From NCBI GenBank assembly GCA_026826555.1, contig JAKSZT010053928.1, positions 40,472,806 through 40,536,805 of the forward strand: a DNA stretch of 64,000 nucleotides. Reading direction: 5' to 3'. Origin of the DNA: Tolypeutes matacus. Taxonomy: Eukaryota; Chordata; Mammalia; Cingulata; Chlamyphoridae. The number at the start of each line of letters is the position of its first letter. Position 1 is the stretch's first letter. Below are positions 37,866-50,287 of the stretch, in pieces. The notes under the pieces are model-generated. The model worked only from the letters and a program-made list of their open reading frames with translations, was not told the DNA's origin and did no database searches. A program made the translations under genes and the position numbers.

Positions 37866-37866
37866 A
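37485..37866 (+). mobile_element. 5'-truncated L1 3' UTR with (AAAT)n tail
   Basis: It is almost the same as 14,335-14,715 from 'gtgaactgtgg' to 'atttttaccca', and ends in a long (TAAA)n run. It contains a local expansion of TATA-rich sequence (37,672-37,745). Confidence 0.78.
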
Positions 37867-38067
37867 AAGGATATTGGGACATATGGAAAAATTGGAGTGC
37901 ATACTATGAGCTTTATATCAATGTCAAATTTCTTGAATTTGGTATCTGCACTTAAGGGGGACACATAGTGAATATCCTCGCTCTTAGGAAGTGCATATGG
38001 CAGTAGGAAATGTTCAAGTATCATGATGTATAAACCTACACCCAAGTGTTCAGGAAATAGATGATAG

Positions 38068-38069
38068 AT

Positions 38070-38116
<47 letters not shown>

Positions 38117-38126
38117 NNNNNNNNNN

Positions 38127-38178
<52 letters not shown>
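38068..38178. repeat. (GATA)n microsatellite with assembly gap
   Basis: About a dozen GATA units lie on either side of ten N at 38,117-38,126. The true array length is not resolved. Confidence 0.97.
38117..38126. other. Assembly gap (10 N)
   Basis: Ten unknown bases inside the tetranucleotide repeat. Confidence 1.
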
Positions 38179-38180
<2 letters not shown>

Positions 38181-39199
38181 GTCAAATGTGACAAAATGTT
38201 AAAATTGGTGGATATGGGTATCTGGAAGGAGAGGCGTGTGTTGGACTTCTCTGAATGAGGTTTGTATTAGTTTTATAAGTCTGCTGTAATTTTGAAAGTA
38301 TGTTAAAAAAATTTTAATTAAAAAAAATACTATAATCAAAAAAAAAAAAAAAAAAAAAACCACAGGGTAATAGTTCATCTGAATTTCATATAAACAAAGA
38401 ATAAGTTCTTTTAGTATAAGTATGTCCCAAATATTGCAAAGATATCCTCTATTCTATCTGCAATCCTAGCCAAAATCCCTTCTCACAGCTACAATGTTGT
38501 GTTCTTTTTTTTTTTTTTAATATATTTTTATTAAAGTTGTGAACTTACAAAACAATCATGCACATGTGTGGAACTCCCACACAACATTCCTCCACCAACA
38601 CACTACATTATTGTGGAACATTTGTTATGAATTATGAGATAATATAATCAGATTATAGCCACTAAACTATCATCTATAGTGTACATTTGGTATATTTTTT
38701 CCATACCCCTGATTATTAACACAGTACATCTTTGGCATCGGTGAAAAAATATCACAGTATTGCTGTTAATTATAGTCCATAGGTTACATTAATTGCATTT
38801 TCCCCATGCTTCTCCACATTCTTACCCCCTTGCAATAGTGATGTTCATTTGTTCTAGCTGATAGAAGGAAATTCTTGTATTTGTACTATTAACCACAATT
38901 CTCATCCACTTCTGGGTTCACTATGTTATTCAGTCCCTAGATTATTCTCTAGCTTCCTTTAAATTGACATTTATATCCCCAGATGTCAGCCACAATCCCA
39001 TTTATAAACTAGCTGTATTAGTTCTACTCACTATAATGTGTTACCATCAACTTTATCCATTTCCACATTATTACAGTCAAGTCCACTAAAACTTCTACAT
39101 ACATTGATTATCAGTACCCCTTAACAGCCCTCCTCTTATCTCCTAATAACTTATATTCTAGGTTGTTTTAACTCCATACATTTATTCCTTAAATTTAGT

Positions 39200-42100
39200 T
39201 TATATTAGTGAGACCATGTAATATTTGTCATTTTGTGTCTGGCTTATTTCACTCAGCATAATGTCTTCAAAATTCATCCATGTTATCATATGTATCCCAA
39301 TTTCATTTCTTCTTATAGCACCATAGTATTCCATTGTATGTATATACTACATTTTGTTTATCCATTTATCGGTTGATGGACACTTGGGTTGTTTCCACCC
39401 TTTGGCAATTGTAAATAACACAGTTATGAACATTGGTGTGCAAATGTCTGTTCATGTCACAGTTTCAGTTCTTTTGGATATATTCCTAGTAGAGGAATTG
39501 CTGGATTCTATGGCAGTTCTATATTTAGCTTCCTGAGGAACCATCAAATGGTCTTCCACAGAGGCTGCACCATTTTACAATCCCACTAACAGTTCAGGAG
39601 TGTTCCTGTTTTTCCACATCCTCTCCAGCACTTGTTTTCTGTTTTGTTTTGTTTTTTTCTTAAATAATGGTCATTCTGTGTGGTGTGAGATGATATCTCA
39701 TTGTCATTTTGATTTGCATTTCCCTAACAGCTAGTGATATTGAACATTTTTTCATGTGTTTTTTTGACCATTTGTATTTCCTCTTTGGAGAAATGTCTAT
39801 TTAAGTCTTTTGCCCATTTTTAAATTTTGATTGCTTGCTCATTTATCATTGAGTTGTATGATCTCTTTATATAGAATGGAAATCAAACCCTTATTGGATA
39901 TGTGATTTCCAAATATTTTCTCCCATTGAGTCAGCTGCCTTTTCACCTTCTTGACAAAGTCCTTTGAATCACAAAAGTGTTTAAGTTTGAGGAAGTCCAG
40001 TTTATCCAGGTTTTCTTTTGTTGTTCTTGCTTGCGGTGTAAGATTTAGGAATCCACCACCTACTACCAGGTCTTGAAGATGTTTTCCTACATTTTCTTCT
40101 AGGAGCTTTATGGTTTTAGGTTTTATATTTAGGTCTTTCATCCATTTTGAGTCTATTTTTGTGTAAGGTGTGAGATAGGGGTCTTCTTTCTTTCTTTGGG
40201 ATAGGGATATCCAGTTCTCCCAGCATCATTTTTTAAATAGAGTGATCTGTCCCAGCTGGGTGGGTTTGACAGGCTTGTCAAAAATCACTTGACCATAGAT
40301 GTGAAGGGCTGTTTCAGTTCCATTGGCCTATGTGTCCATCATTATGCCAGTACCATGCTGTTTTTACCACTGTAGCTAGGTCATATAATTTAAAGTCTGG
40401 AAATGAGAGTCCTCCAACTTCGTTCTTTCTTTTTAAGATGTTTCTGGCTATCTGGGAACACTTACCCTTCCAAACACATTTGAAAATTGTATTTTCCTTT
40501 TCTTTAAAAAAAAGTGCTGGTGGAATTTTTATTGGGATTGCACTGAATCTGTATGTCAATTTGGGTAGAATTGACATCTTAGTGATACTTAGTCTTCTAG
40601 TCCAAAGCATGGAATGTTCTTCCATTTATTTAGATTTTTTTTTTCTTTTAGCAATGCGTTGTAGTTTTCTGAATACAAGTGCTCTACATCCTTGGTTAGG
40701 TTTATTCCTACATATTTTATTCTTTTAGTTGCTCTTGTAAATGGAATTTTTTTCTAACTTCCTCCTCAAATTACTCTTTACCAGTGTATAGAAACACTAC
40801 TGATTTTTGTGTATTAATCTTGTATCCTGCCACTCCGCTGAAGTTGTTTATTAGCTTTAGCAACCTTGTCAAAGATTTTTTGGGACTTTCTAGGTATAGG
40901 ATTATATTATCTGTGAAGAGCAAAAGTTTTACTTCCTCCTTTCTGATTTAGATGACTTTTATTTCTTTTTCTTGCATGATTGCTCTAGCTAGAACTTCTA
41001 GTATTATATTGAACAACAGTGGTGACAGTGGGTGTCCTTGTCTTGTTCCCAATCTCAATGGGAAAACTTTCAGTCTTTCATCATTGAGTACAATGTTAGC
41101 TGAGGGTTTTTAATATATGGTCATTATCATGTCGAGAAAGTTTCCTTCAATGCCTATCTTTTGTAGTATTTTTATCAAAAAAAGGATGCTGTATTTTGTC
41201 AAATACCTTTTCTGTGTCAATTGATATGATGATGTGATTTTTCTTCTTTGATTTATTAATGTGGTATGCTTCACTGATTACTTTTCTTGTGTTGAACTTT
41301 CCTTGCATGCCCGGGATAAAACCCACTTGATCATGATGAATAATTCTTTTAATGTGCTGTTGGATTTGATTAGCAAGTATTTTGTTGAAGATTTTTGCAT
41401 CCATATTCATTAGGGAAATGGGTCTGTAATTTTCTTTTTTCATAATATCTTTATCTGGTTTTGGTGTTTTGGTGATATTGGCTTCATAGAATGAGTTTGG
41501 TAGTGTTTCTTCTTGTTCAATTTTTTGGAAGAGCTTGAGTAAGATTGGCATTAAATCTTCTTTGAATGCTTGATAGAACTCACCAGTGAAACCATCTGGT
41601 CCTGGGATTTTCATTTTGGGGAGTTCTTTGATGACTGTTTCAATTTCTTTACTTGTGATTGGTTTGTTGAGGTCTTCTCTTTCTTCTAGGGTCAGTGTAG
41701 GTTGTTTGTATGTTCCTAGGAATTTTCCATTTTGTCTACATTGTCTTGTTTGTTGGCATACATTTGTTCATAGTATCCTCTTATGATCACTTTTATTTCT
41801 GTGGGGTCAGTAGCAATGTCCCCATTTTCATTTTTTATTTTATTTGCATCTTCCCTTTTTTTTTTCCTCTCTCTCTTTTTTTTTCAATCAAGCTAAGCAT
41901 TTGTTGATTGTGCTAATCTTCTCAAAGAACCAATTTTTGTTTTTTTAATTCTTTCTATTGTTTTTTTTAAATTTTCATTTTCATGTATTTCTGCTCTGAT
42001 CTTTGTTATTTCATTCCTTCTGCTTTCTTTGGGAATAGTTTACTGTTCTTTTTCTAATTCCTCCAGCTGTGAAGTTAGGTCATTGATTTTCACTCTTTCT

Positions 42101-43020
42101 TCTTTTTCAATGTAAAATTGAGGGCTATAAATTTCCCTCTCAGCACTGACTTTGCTGCATCCCATAGGTTCTGATATGTTGTGTTGTCATTTTCATTTGT
42201 CTCGAGATATTTATTTATTGAGTTCTCTCACAATTTCTTCTTTGACCCACTGATTTTTTAAGAGTGTGTTGTTTAATCTCCATATATTTGTGAATTTTCC
42301 CTTTTTCCACCTGTTGTTTATTTCCAACTTTATTCCATTATGATCAGAGAAAGTGCTTTTTATCATCTCAATCTTGTTGAATTTATTGACACCTGCTTTG
42401 TGACCCAACATATGGTCTATCCAGGAGAAAGATCCATGATCAATTGAGAAGAATGTATATCCTGCTCTTTTGGGAAGTAATGTTCTGTATATATCTGTTA
42501 GGTTTAGTCCATTTATCATATTATTCAAGTGCTCTGTTTCTTTATTGATCCTCTGCCCAGATGTTTTGTCCAGTGCTGAGGGTGGTGTATTGAAATCTCC
42601 AACTACTATTGTAGAGACATCTATTTCTCCCTTAAGTTTTACCAGTATTTGCTTCATGTAATTTGGAGCATCCTGGTTAAGTGCATATACATTTATGATT
42701 GTTATCTTTCTTGGTGAATTCCCCTTTTATTAATATATAATATCCTTCCTTGTCTCTAATAACAATTTTGCTTTTAAAGTCCATTTCATCCTATGTAAGT
42801 ATAGCTACTCCAGATTTTTTGTTTGTTTTGTTACTGCATGCATGGAATATCTTTTTCCATCCTTTGTCTTTCAATCTATTGGTATCCTTGTGTCTAAGGT
42901 GAGTCTCCTGCAGACAGCATATAGATGGCTCATATTTTCTTACTCATTCCAGCAGTCTGTGTCTTTTGATTAGGGAGTTTAATCCATTAACATTCAATGC
43001 TATTACTGTAAAGGCAGTTC
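39200..43020 (-). pseudogene. L1-D ORF2 remnant
   Basis: The longest frames are 42,211-42,657 (endonuclease C-terminal half with GDFNTP and SDHNG intact) and 41,147-41,614 (RT fingers and palm with [23 protein letters not shown] and GFIPGMQG). Others are 40,314-40,625 ([19 protein letters not shown]..) and 39,839-40,141. Between them are stops and indels. Near 40,915 the YADD/FADD box translates as FTDN, so the reverse transcriptase would be inactive even without the frame breaks. Confidence 0.93.
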
Positions 43021-43120
43021 TTACTTCACCCATTTTGACCTTTGGGTTTTATCTTGTCATGTTTTGATTTCACCACTGTTTTTATACTTGTAGTTACTTT
43101 TACTGATATATTCTTTATTT

Positions 43121-44076
43121 CTAGACCCTCTTCCAAGCCTTTCTCTTTTGTCTTGTCTTTTCAGGATGTGGCATTCCCTTTAGTATTTCCTTCAAAGCTG
43201 ATCTCTTGGTTACAATCTGACTCAGTTTCTATTTTCTGTCAATATTCTAAACTCGTCCTCATTTTTGAAAGACAACGTTGCCGGATATGATTGTTGGCTG
43301 GCAGTTTTTTTCTTAAAGTATCTTAAATATATCATAGCACTGCCTTCTTGCCTCCATGGTTTCTGATGAGAAATCAGCACTTAATGTTATTGGACATCCC
43401 TTTTATGTGATGCATCACTTTTCTATTGTTGCTCTCAGAATTCTGTCTTTGTCTTTGACACTTGACATTCTGATTAGTATGTGTCTTGGAGTAGGTCTAT
43501 TTGGATGGGAGTACGTTATGCTTCTTGGACACATATCTATGCCCTACAGTAGGGCTGGGAAATTTTCTACCATAATTTTTTCAAATATTCCTTCTGCCCC
43601 TTTTCCCTTTTCTTCTCCTTCTGGGACACCCATGACATATATATTTGCACATCTCTTGCCATCATTTACTTCCCTGAGACCCTATTCAATTTTTCCCATT
43701 CTTTATCTGTTCTTTTGTATGTTCACTTTTGGAAGCCATGGCTTCCAAATGAGCCTTTCTTCAGCATCCTCAAATCTACTGTTATATGCCTTCAGTGCAT
43801 TTTTTATTTCATTTATTGTGCCTTTCATTCTCAAAAGAGCTGCTATTTTTCTATGTGTGCTTTCAAATTCTTCTTTGTGTTCACCCAGTGCCTTCTTAAT
43901 ATCCTTCATCTCTTTAACCATCTCATTGAATTTATTAAGGAGATTTGTTTGAACATCTATGATTAGCTGTCTCAACTCCTTTATGTCATCTGGAAGCTTT
44001 TATCTTGTTCCTTTGACTGGGCCATATCTTCCTGTTTCCTGGTATGGATTGTAAATTTTTGTTGTTGTCTTAGCAT
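43121..44076 (-). pseudogene. L1-D ORF1 remnant
   Basis: The start ATG at 44,076 is equivalent to 29,541 of L1-B, and the stop at 43,121-43,123 is equivalent to L1-B's. The longest open piece (43,703-43,975) gives the coiled-coil half, ending (..AALLRMKGTINEIKNAL..). The RRM signature MGVPEGEEKGKGAE is readable near 43,590-43,635 in another frame. Broken by several indels. Confidence 0.88.
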
Positions 44077-44217
44077 CTGGCTTAATTGATGGATTTATTC
44101 TGGATGCAGTTTCTCTATTTAGTTTAGGGCTTGTTTGCCCTTTCTCCCTTGCTGGTTGTGTAGTAGGAGCCAAGGATGTAGTTGGTGCTATAAGCTATCA
44201 AAGCTGAAGCTGCCCAT

Positions 44218-45320
44218 GTTGCCCCAGGAACTGATGAAACTTCTCCCACCTTTCTCCTCTGCCAGGGGTAGGGGTGGAGCAGCAGCCGTGTGTAGTAATC
44301 CAAGCCCTGCAGGCCAAGACTCTCTGTAGTTGCCCAGAGAGACTAATGAAGCTTCATGCCCCTTTCTCCCTTGCCTGAGCAGGGATGGAGCTGCAGGTGT
44401 GGGCAGCAAACCAAGCCTTGCAGGTCAAAACTGACAGCAGTTGACTTGATAGATTGCTGTATCTCCAGCTCCCTCCTCCCCTGCCAGGGGTGGTGATGAC
44501 CCTCCGAAGTACCCAACAAGCTAGTCCATGTGGATCGAAACACCTGCAGATGCCCAGAGAGGTGAGGACACACAGCTCCCCTTCTATCCTATTGGGGGGC
44601 AGGAATGGAACTACAGGTGTCCAAGTATCCGGTCTGTACACAGAAAGTACCTCCAATTGCCCAGAGAGGCTGAGGAAACACTGTTCCCTCTTGTCCTTTT
44701 GGGGGTGGAACTGGAACCATGGGCACCTAACGTTTCAGCTTACACTGGCCAAAAGTGCCTGGAGTTGCCCAGGGAGGCTAATGAAACAGCACCCCCCTCC
44801 TAGCCTATGGGGGGTGGGAGTAGATCCCCAGTCACTCAACAAACCAGTCTGTGTGGGCTGAAAGCTCCTGCAGTTGCCCAAAGAGGCTGAAGAAGCACAG
44901 CTCCCCTCCTGTCCTATTAGGGAACAGAAATGGAACTACAGGTGTCTGAGTATCTAGTCTGTGTGGACTGAGAGTACCTGCAGTTGTCCAGGGAGGCTGA
45001 GGAAACACCAGCCCCCTACTATCCAATGGGGGGTGGGATGGGCAGAGATGGAATGAAAGACACTCAACAAACAATCTGTGCAAGCTGAAAGCACTTGTAG
45101 TTGCCCAGAGAGGCCAAGGAAACACGCTCCCCTCCTATCCTATTGAGGAGCAGGGATGGAGCCCTAGGTGTCTGACTATTCAGTCTGTGCTGGCCAAAGG
45201 TGCCTGTGGTTGCCTGCAGAGGCTGGTGCAGGTCCCCCCAGTTTCCTCCCTATCAGAGGTGGGGCTGGGGCCTAAGCTAGGCCTGCAATCCTATCTGTGT
45301 GGAAAGAAGCCAGTTCCTAC
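44218..45320 (-). repeat. About ten tandem monomers of about 110 bp in the L1-D 5' UTR
   Basis: The marker 'gttgcccagagaggct' and variants start at 44,218, 44,329, 44,440, 44,549, 44,656, 44,764, 44,873, 44,983, 45,100 and 45,209. Spacing is 107-117 bp. Each unit also carries variants of 'ctcccctcctatcctattgggg' and 'cagtctgtgtgggctgaaag'. Units differ by many substitutions, so the array is old. A non-repeated segment of about 470 bp lies between the array and the L1 5' end. Confidence 0.9.
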
Positions 45321-45822
45321 AGTCACTGTGATTTTCAATCAGCCCTGCTTCCCCTCAAGCCAGGGCAGAGTTAAAATGATGGCTACTGGCCTCTTTCTGA
45401 CTTGGACAGATTCAAACTTTAGCTGTTCTTAGGGTTATTCTTTAGCCAGCCGAATTTACTATTCAATAGCTGAAGTTGGTGCCCAATCATCTCTTTCTCC
45501 TCCATTTTTGGGAAATGGCGCTTCCAACTCTAGCCACAGAATAGCTCCTGAGGTGGCTTGTGTCACCCGTGGAGGCTGGGCACTGGCCTTCATGGTGTCG
45601 AGTGCTCTACTCACGAATCTTCAATGCAGATGGGCAGTCTCCTCCTTCCATTCTTTCAAGGATGTTTCAGGATGCTCTTCTGGTCTCCTGGTCCCTCCAG
45701 ACAGGTGCTTTAGATAGTTTTGGGTGATTACTAACTGTCCTGTAGGACAAGCTGACACTTGGAGCTCCTTATTCTGCCACCATCTTGGTTGCTTCTGTAC
45801 TGTTTCTTTCAAAATGTTTATG

Positions 45823-45847
45823 GAATGAATGAATGAATGAATGAATG
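45823..45847. repeat. (GAAT)n
   Basis: Six GAAT units just beyond the L1-D 5' end. Confidence 0.9.
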
Positions 45848-46199
45848 GTCAATAATGACAAGAATGTAATTTATGCTAGGATTAATTGCTCTTAAAGATT
45901 TTATGAGCAAAATTTAGTCTTAAAAATTGTCTTAATTTTTAAATTATAAAAAATGTTATATTTGGTTGTTTCCATGTCAGCAAGCCCCTATTGTGTTGTC
46001 AAGCTTTTGATGATACTTGTCTATATCTGTTGTTTATATTCTGAATAAAATATTGACATAATCTCAAAAAAAATGCTTATTTCTTCTACACCCCCATTTT
46101 GTCATTGCAAATTTCAGATGATAGTTGTAATGATTCTATGTGATAATATATGCACATCACTGGGGTTAAAAAACTAGAAAGATCAATTCAGGAGTGATT

Positions 46200-46560
46200 G
46201 AAAATAAATGTAATGGAATCATACAATATGTAGTACTCTGTGTCTGGTCTTCTGCACTTAGCATAATATTGTTGTGTGTTTTTTGTCTGTTATCATTTTG
46301 TGGTATTAACCTATATTTATTCAGCTTCCAGGGAAAATGGTCTCGTATATGCAATTTTACCCATATTCATATTTCACATATATTTTTATTTCACATAATA
46401 TATTTAGTTCATAATAGGGCAATCATACAGTATTTGTCCTTTTGTGTCTGGCTTGCTTCACCCAACATCTTTCAAGTTCATCCATGTTGTCATATGTCTT
46501 CTACTCCTTTTATTTGAGGCTATAATTTTTAATGTACCTGTTAAGTATATTTCTCAGAGA
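46200..46560 (-). mobile_element. L1 3'-end fragment, minus strand
   Basis: 'acagtatttgtccttttgtgtctggcttgcttcacccaacatctttcaagttcatccatgttgtcatatg' type wording equals the ORF2 end/3' UTR of L1-D (39,210-39,300). The 5' part is poorly preserved. Confidence 0.65.
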
Positions 46561-46899
46561 CTTAAAACTTTGGATTGTTCATATGTTGGTTGAGACCTGA
46601 ATCCCAGCAGAGCATAACCACATGCTCTCCAGTTATTTGGGTTTGCTCTAGAAAACAAACAAAATGATAAGGATGGTCAAGTCCCATTCACAAGAAACAA
46701 AGATTATCTAGAACTGAAAGGAAAACAATTTCTTCATCTGTCCATAATATGAGTCCCCTCTCAGCCTGAAGCAGTCAGAGTAGACATCATCCCAAATCCC
46801 TCTAGATTGAGGAATGAACAAGGGTAAGGAGGGAGTATAACCATGGACAAATGTAGATTTATTATATAGCTATTATCTTATGTTAATGGAAGAGCTTTT

Positions 46900-47408
46900 A
46901 ACATTAATATAAATATAGAGGTTGCCAGGGATTCAGAAGGGAAGGGCAGGGATGAATGAGTGGAATACAGGACATTTTTGGGGTTGTGAGATTCTTCGGT
47001 ATGATACTGCAATGATGGACACATGGCATTATGCATTTATCAAAGCCTTTAGAACTGTAGAGCACAAAGTGTAAATCATAATGTAAACTATATATTTTGG
47101 TTAGTAACAGTGCTTCAATAATGGTTCATTAACTGTAACAAATGTACCACAATAATCTAAGATGTGAATAATAGGGGGAACTATGTATGTGGTTGTGTGT
47201 GTATGTGTGTGTGGGAAATTCGCTATACTTTTTTTTTTTTTTTTTTTTTTTTTTCATACCGGGAGGTACCGGGGATTGAACCCTGGTCTCTCCATATGGT
47301 AGACGGACGCGAACCTCTTGAGCCACATCCGTTTCCCCCTATACTTTTGATGTAAATGTAAATCTAAAACTCCTCTAAAAATAAAGCTTAGTATTTAAAA
47401 AAAATGTT
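46900..47408 (+). mobile_element. L1 3' UTR fragment split by a SINE
   Basis: 'gaggttgccagggattcag', 'ctgtaacaaatgtaccacaataatc', 'gatgtgaataatagggggaac', and after the SINE 'aatctaaaactcctctaaaaataaag' make a typical old L1 3' end with AATAAA. Confidence 0.75.
47233..47338 (-). mobile_element. tRNA-derived SINE, short type, with target duplication
   Basis: Poly(T), then the complement of the 12,018-12,109 SINE (gggaggtaccggggattgaaccc...ccacatccgtttcccc). CTATACTTTT occurs at 47,223-47,232 and 47,339-47,348. Its B-box complement has one change from the copy at 12 kb. Confidence 0.92.
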
Positions 47409-47409
47409 G

Positions 47410-49600
47410 GAAGGGGAAAAGAAAAAAAAAAGAAATGTTCATGAAATTCTTGTTTGTTCCTATAAATGTAATTTTAGAATATTTTCTGTTACCAAAACAG
47501 AATGGTTTTAAATTATAGTTATATATTTTTAATTTGTTTCTCTTCCCTCCATTATCAATAAAAATGTTTAAATTTATCAGTATTTAATAACATACAAATA
47601 ATTGAGTAAGTTAAATATAGCATATAGTCCCAGAATCTAGGATGTTCCATTTTTAAAATAATAATCTAAAGTTGAATATATAGGTATGAACTGATGACAT
47701 AAAACATCCAAAGCCTGAATAAACAGTTTAAAATAACTGGGTTAAATGCATACATTGCATCATAATAAATAACTTTATGATAGTACATTTTATTTTCCTG
47801 GTATATCATTAAAACTATATATCTTCATGAAGTTCCTGTTAACTACAGTTTCGCAATCTGGATTTTTGCCTAAATTAATGTCAGCACATCAGGCCCTTCT
47901 CTTCATTACTTCCCAGTAATCAATAATGACCTCCTGCCCTTGCCTCTTCCTTTATAGCTCTTTGTCCTAAATGGGACAATTGTTCACTTTGCTACTTTAA
48001 GGAAGACTCTGCTGCTCTTTGTGTCCCCCAAATCACTTGGCATTGATTCTCAATTGCGCACTGTTTTGCACTCCCTCCTAATATGTTTTTTTCCCCTGTA
48101 AATTTGATTAAAGTATAATGCACTTTGGATAATTTATAAGATGCTTAAAAATCTTGGGGAGATAATAGAATTTGGTTAGCGTAAATTGGATGAATTTTAA
48201 CTCATAATGAACAGTGGTTATCTGCTACAGTTCAAGTAATCTGACCAATACTATCAGTATTGGCATGTACTTTTTGCCTAGTACTGAATGCAAATTAACT
48301 GGAAAGGATTTTTTTTTTTTAATTCTGTTATTTCTTTATGTACACATGAAGACATAGGATTATTTTTTGCTTGTGTATAGCTAAGTTCATTTAAAATTAA
48401 TGGCTTATTTTTACTCAGTCATGTTACTCAGCAAGGTCCAAATCAGATTTAAGCTACTCATGGTCATCTGGTTCAAGGAAGGACAACTGGGCACTTGCCT
48501 ATTATATTTCACTTATATTAAAACTTGAGAGTTTCCTAATCAAGAACTCCCCCAATCTAGAAGGCAATGAGTGATCTTTACCAGTGATATTATCTAAAAA
48601 TGCAGGTTTTGAGTCAGTATGTGCTAAAATACAAGGCACACATTCAAATACAATTTGCCTGAAGCACATGCTTTCTACAGGCAGTGCCACACTTGGTCAG
48701 CAGAGAGCACTCAAGATATTCCAATAAATGGAGAGAAGGCATCTTGGTGCAATGATTACTCTGCCTGGAGAATATAAGACGAGTTTATTTTAGATCAGTG
48801 GAGAAGGAAAAGAGATGTCCCCAAGTGCTTAGAAATTGGGATTTTTTTTTTGTACAAACTCCTGGTGTACATCTGCACTTTTTCAGGGTAAGAAAATTAG
48901 CCTACTAATTGTTTCCTAAAACAATTTCTGTTTGAAGTTGGGAAGATACCGCTCATTTGGCACTGATTAACATAAAGCATGAAAGCAGCACTTGAATGGC
49001 AATGCCGAGGTCCAGAGAGAACACGAAGCTGAACAAACCAGTCACATTTCTCAAACAACGAATTCTCAGAATGCAACACCTTGTAGTATTCTTCCATCCT
49101 GCTAAAGGACATGGTTCAAAAGTCACAAGTATTTCAGAATACACTGTTTAAGTTACTTGAGAACCTGGCTGTAAACAAATAAAAGTGAATCATAATTCCC
49201 AAATCTGGTAGATAGTGCCTTGGTGTGGTTAAACCTGCTAATATGTGAGGCTGCTGCTGTGTTTTGACAAGTGATGGCTTCTAAAAGTGTGTAGGGAGAA
49301 ACTCCATGTTCCTCTAGAGGTAAGAAGAGATAGAGCTGCAGTGATTTTCAACTATCTCTCATATGTTTCAACCTCACTCAGTCATAAGATACACTAAGTC
49401 TGGGTCTGCATTAAAAAAAAGTGCTAATGTTAAGGGACTGTCCAAGCAGATACAGAAAACTGGCATGTGAGAACTTTGGAGATAAGGGACAAGAAGGCAT
49501 CTGATAATGAATTGGTGAAGCAACAACAACTTCAAATTCCTTCTACAAAAAGTGGGGGTAGGGTGAGGTGCAGAAGTTTCATAAATGTCAGCTCCTAGGA
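47410..49600. other. Intergenic sequence, nothing recognised
   Basis: AT-rich sequence without identifiable repeats or coding frames. Two short open frames at 48,897-49,144 overlap on the minus strand and lack domains. Confidence 0.6.
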
Positions 49601-49619
49601 GATAGGTTTTCATTCCTTG

Positions 49620-49870
49620 CTCTCAGGTTCCAACCCCGAGCTTTCTGTAGCTGCTACCTCAGCCCACTTTAATGGACTTAGGCATGCACTCAGGATGTCT
49701 GTCCCAGTTTCCTGCTCAAGAATTTCTTCATTTAGACTCAAATTATGTGAAATTAGCTTCAGCCTTTGAACTTCCTATTCATGTGAACCATTAAATTCCT
49801 TTCTGTTGTAGTAATTTGACTTGAGTTGCGTTTGGGCACTTGCAACCAAACATGCCTTGACTAATGTAGG
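49620..49870 (+). mobile_element. Possible LTR 3' portion
   Basis: 'attcatgtgaaccattaaattcctttctgttgtagtaatttg...ccttgactaatg' resembles the 3' part of old ERVL/MaLR LTRs. The start is unclear and no target duplication was found. Confidence 0.35.
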
Positions 49871-50079
49871 AGGTTCACTCCAATCTCTTTTCATTCCAGG
49901 TTTCTGTCTTCCCTCTCTTAGGAACACTAAATTCTCTCAAATTGGGAAATTTCCATTTGATTAGCTAAGAGAGTGTTTCTTAAATGTGTTTTCCATTCAT
50001 TGCCCCTTTTCAGTCATTGTGGCAGGGCAGTAGGCACTCTATTGCTCCACCCTAGCCCTCAGTTGTAAGCCTGGAGTGG

Positions 50080-50210
50080 TCAAAAGAGCAACTGACTCTG
50101 GGGTCTAGACTCGATCTGCCACAGCCTGGCTGTGTGATCTTGGGGATATCTGGACCTCTTTCTTTAAGCTGAAGGGGTTAAGCAAGATGTTCCCATTTAA
50201 CCTTCTATAC
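50080..50210 (+). repeat. MIR-like fragment
   Basis: 'actctggggtctagactcgatctgccacagcctggctgtgtgatcttgggg' has the MIR core order. Confidence 0.6.
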
Positions 50211-50287
50211 AGATCTGTTCTCTGACCTTCTCTTCATATAGGAAGCAACATCCAAAGCAGGTTAAACAATTTTTCAGTAATTACATC

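Larger units (their letters stand above)
37867..38360 (+). mobile_element. Ancient L1 3' UTR (L1M-type) carrying a GATA expansion
   Basis: 'tatcaatgtcaaatttcttgaatttgg', 'ctcttaggaagtgcatatg', and after the microsatellite 'gtgacaaaatgttaaaattggtgg' and 'ttataagtctgctgtaattttgaaag' follow old L1M-type 3' ends. Those elements normally contain a simple repeat at this same place. The element ends in poly(A) at 38,338-38,360. Confidence 0.65.
38507..45795 (-). mobile_element. Full-length but decayed L1 LINE (L1-D), minus strand, about 7.3 kb
   Basis: The poly(T) at 38,507-38,519 is the tail. A 3' UTR of about 0.7 kb, ORF2 (about 39,200-43,020), ORF1 (43,121-44,076) and a 5' UTR of about 1.7 kb follow. 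On the minus strand the 5' end reads 'gaagcaaccaagatggtggcag', an L1 start with a YY1-like AAGATGGTGG. The 3' UTR family recurs in the same orientation at 52,845 and 61,146. The RT box reads FTDN, losing a catalytic aspartate. Much of the 5' UTR is tandem monomers. Confidence 0.93.

Noticed and set aside
38068..38178. CRISPR array or satellite
   Set aside because: The unit is a 4-bp GATA tetramer with no spacers. It is an ordinary microsatellite.
44454..44861. 135-codon plus-strand frame with repeated proline-rich motifs
   Set aside because: It runs over the tandem monomers in the L1-D 5' UTR on the strand opposite the element. The repeats explain both length and pattern.
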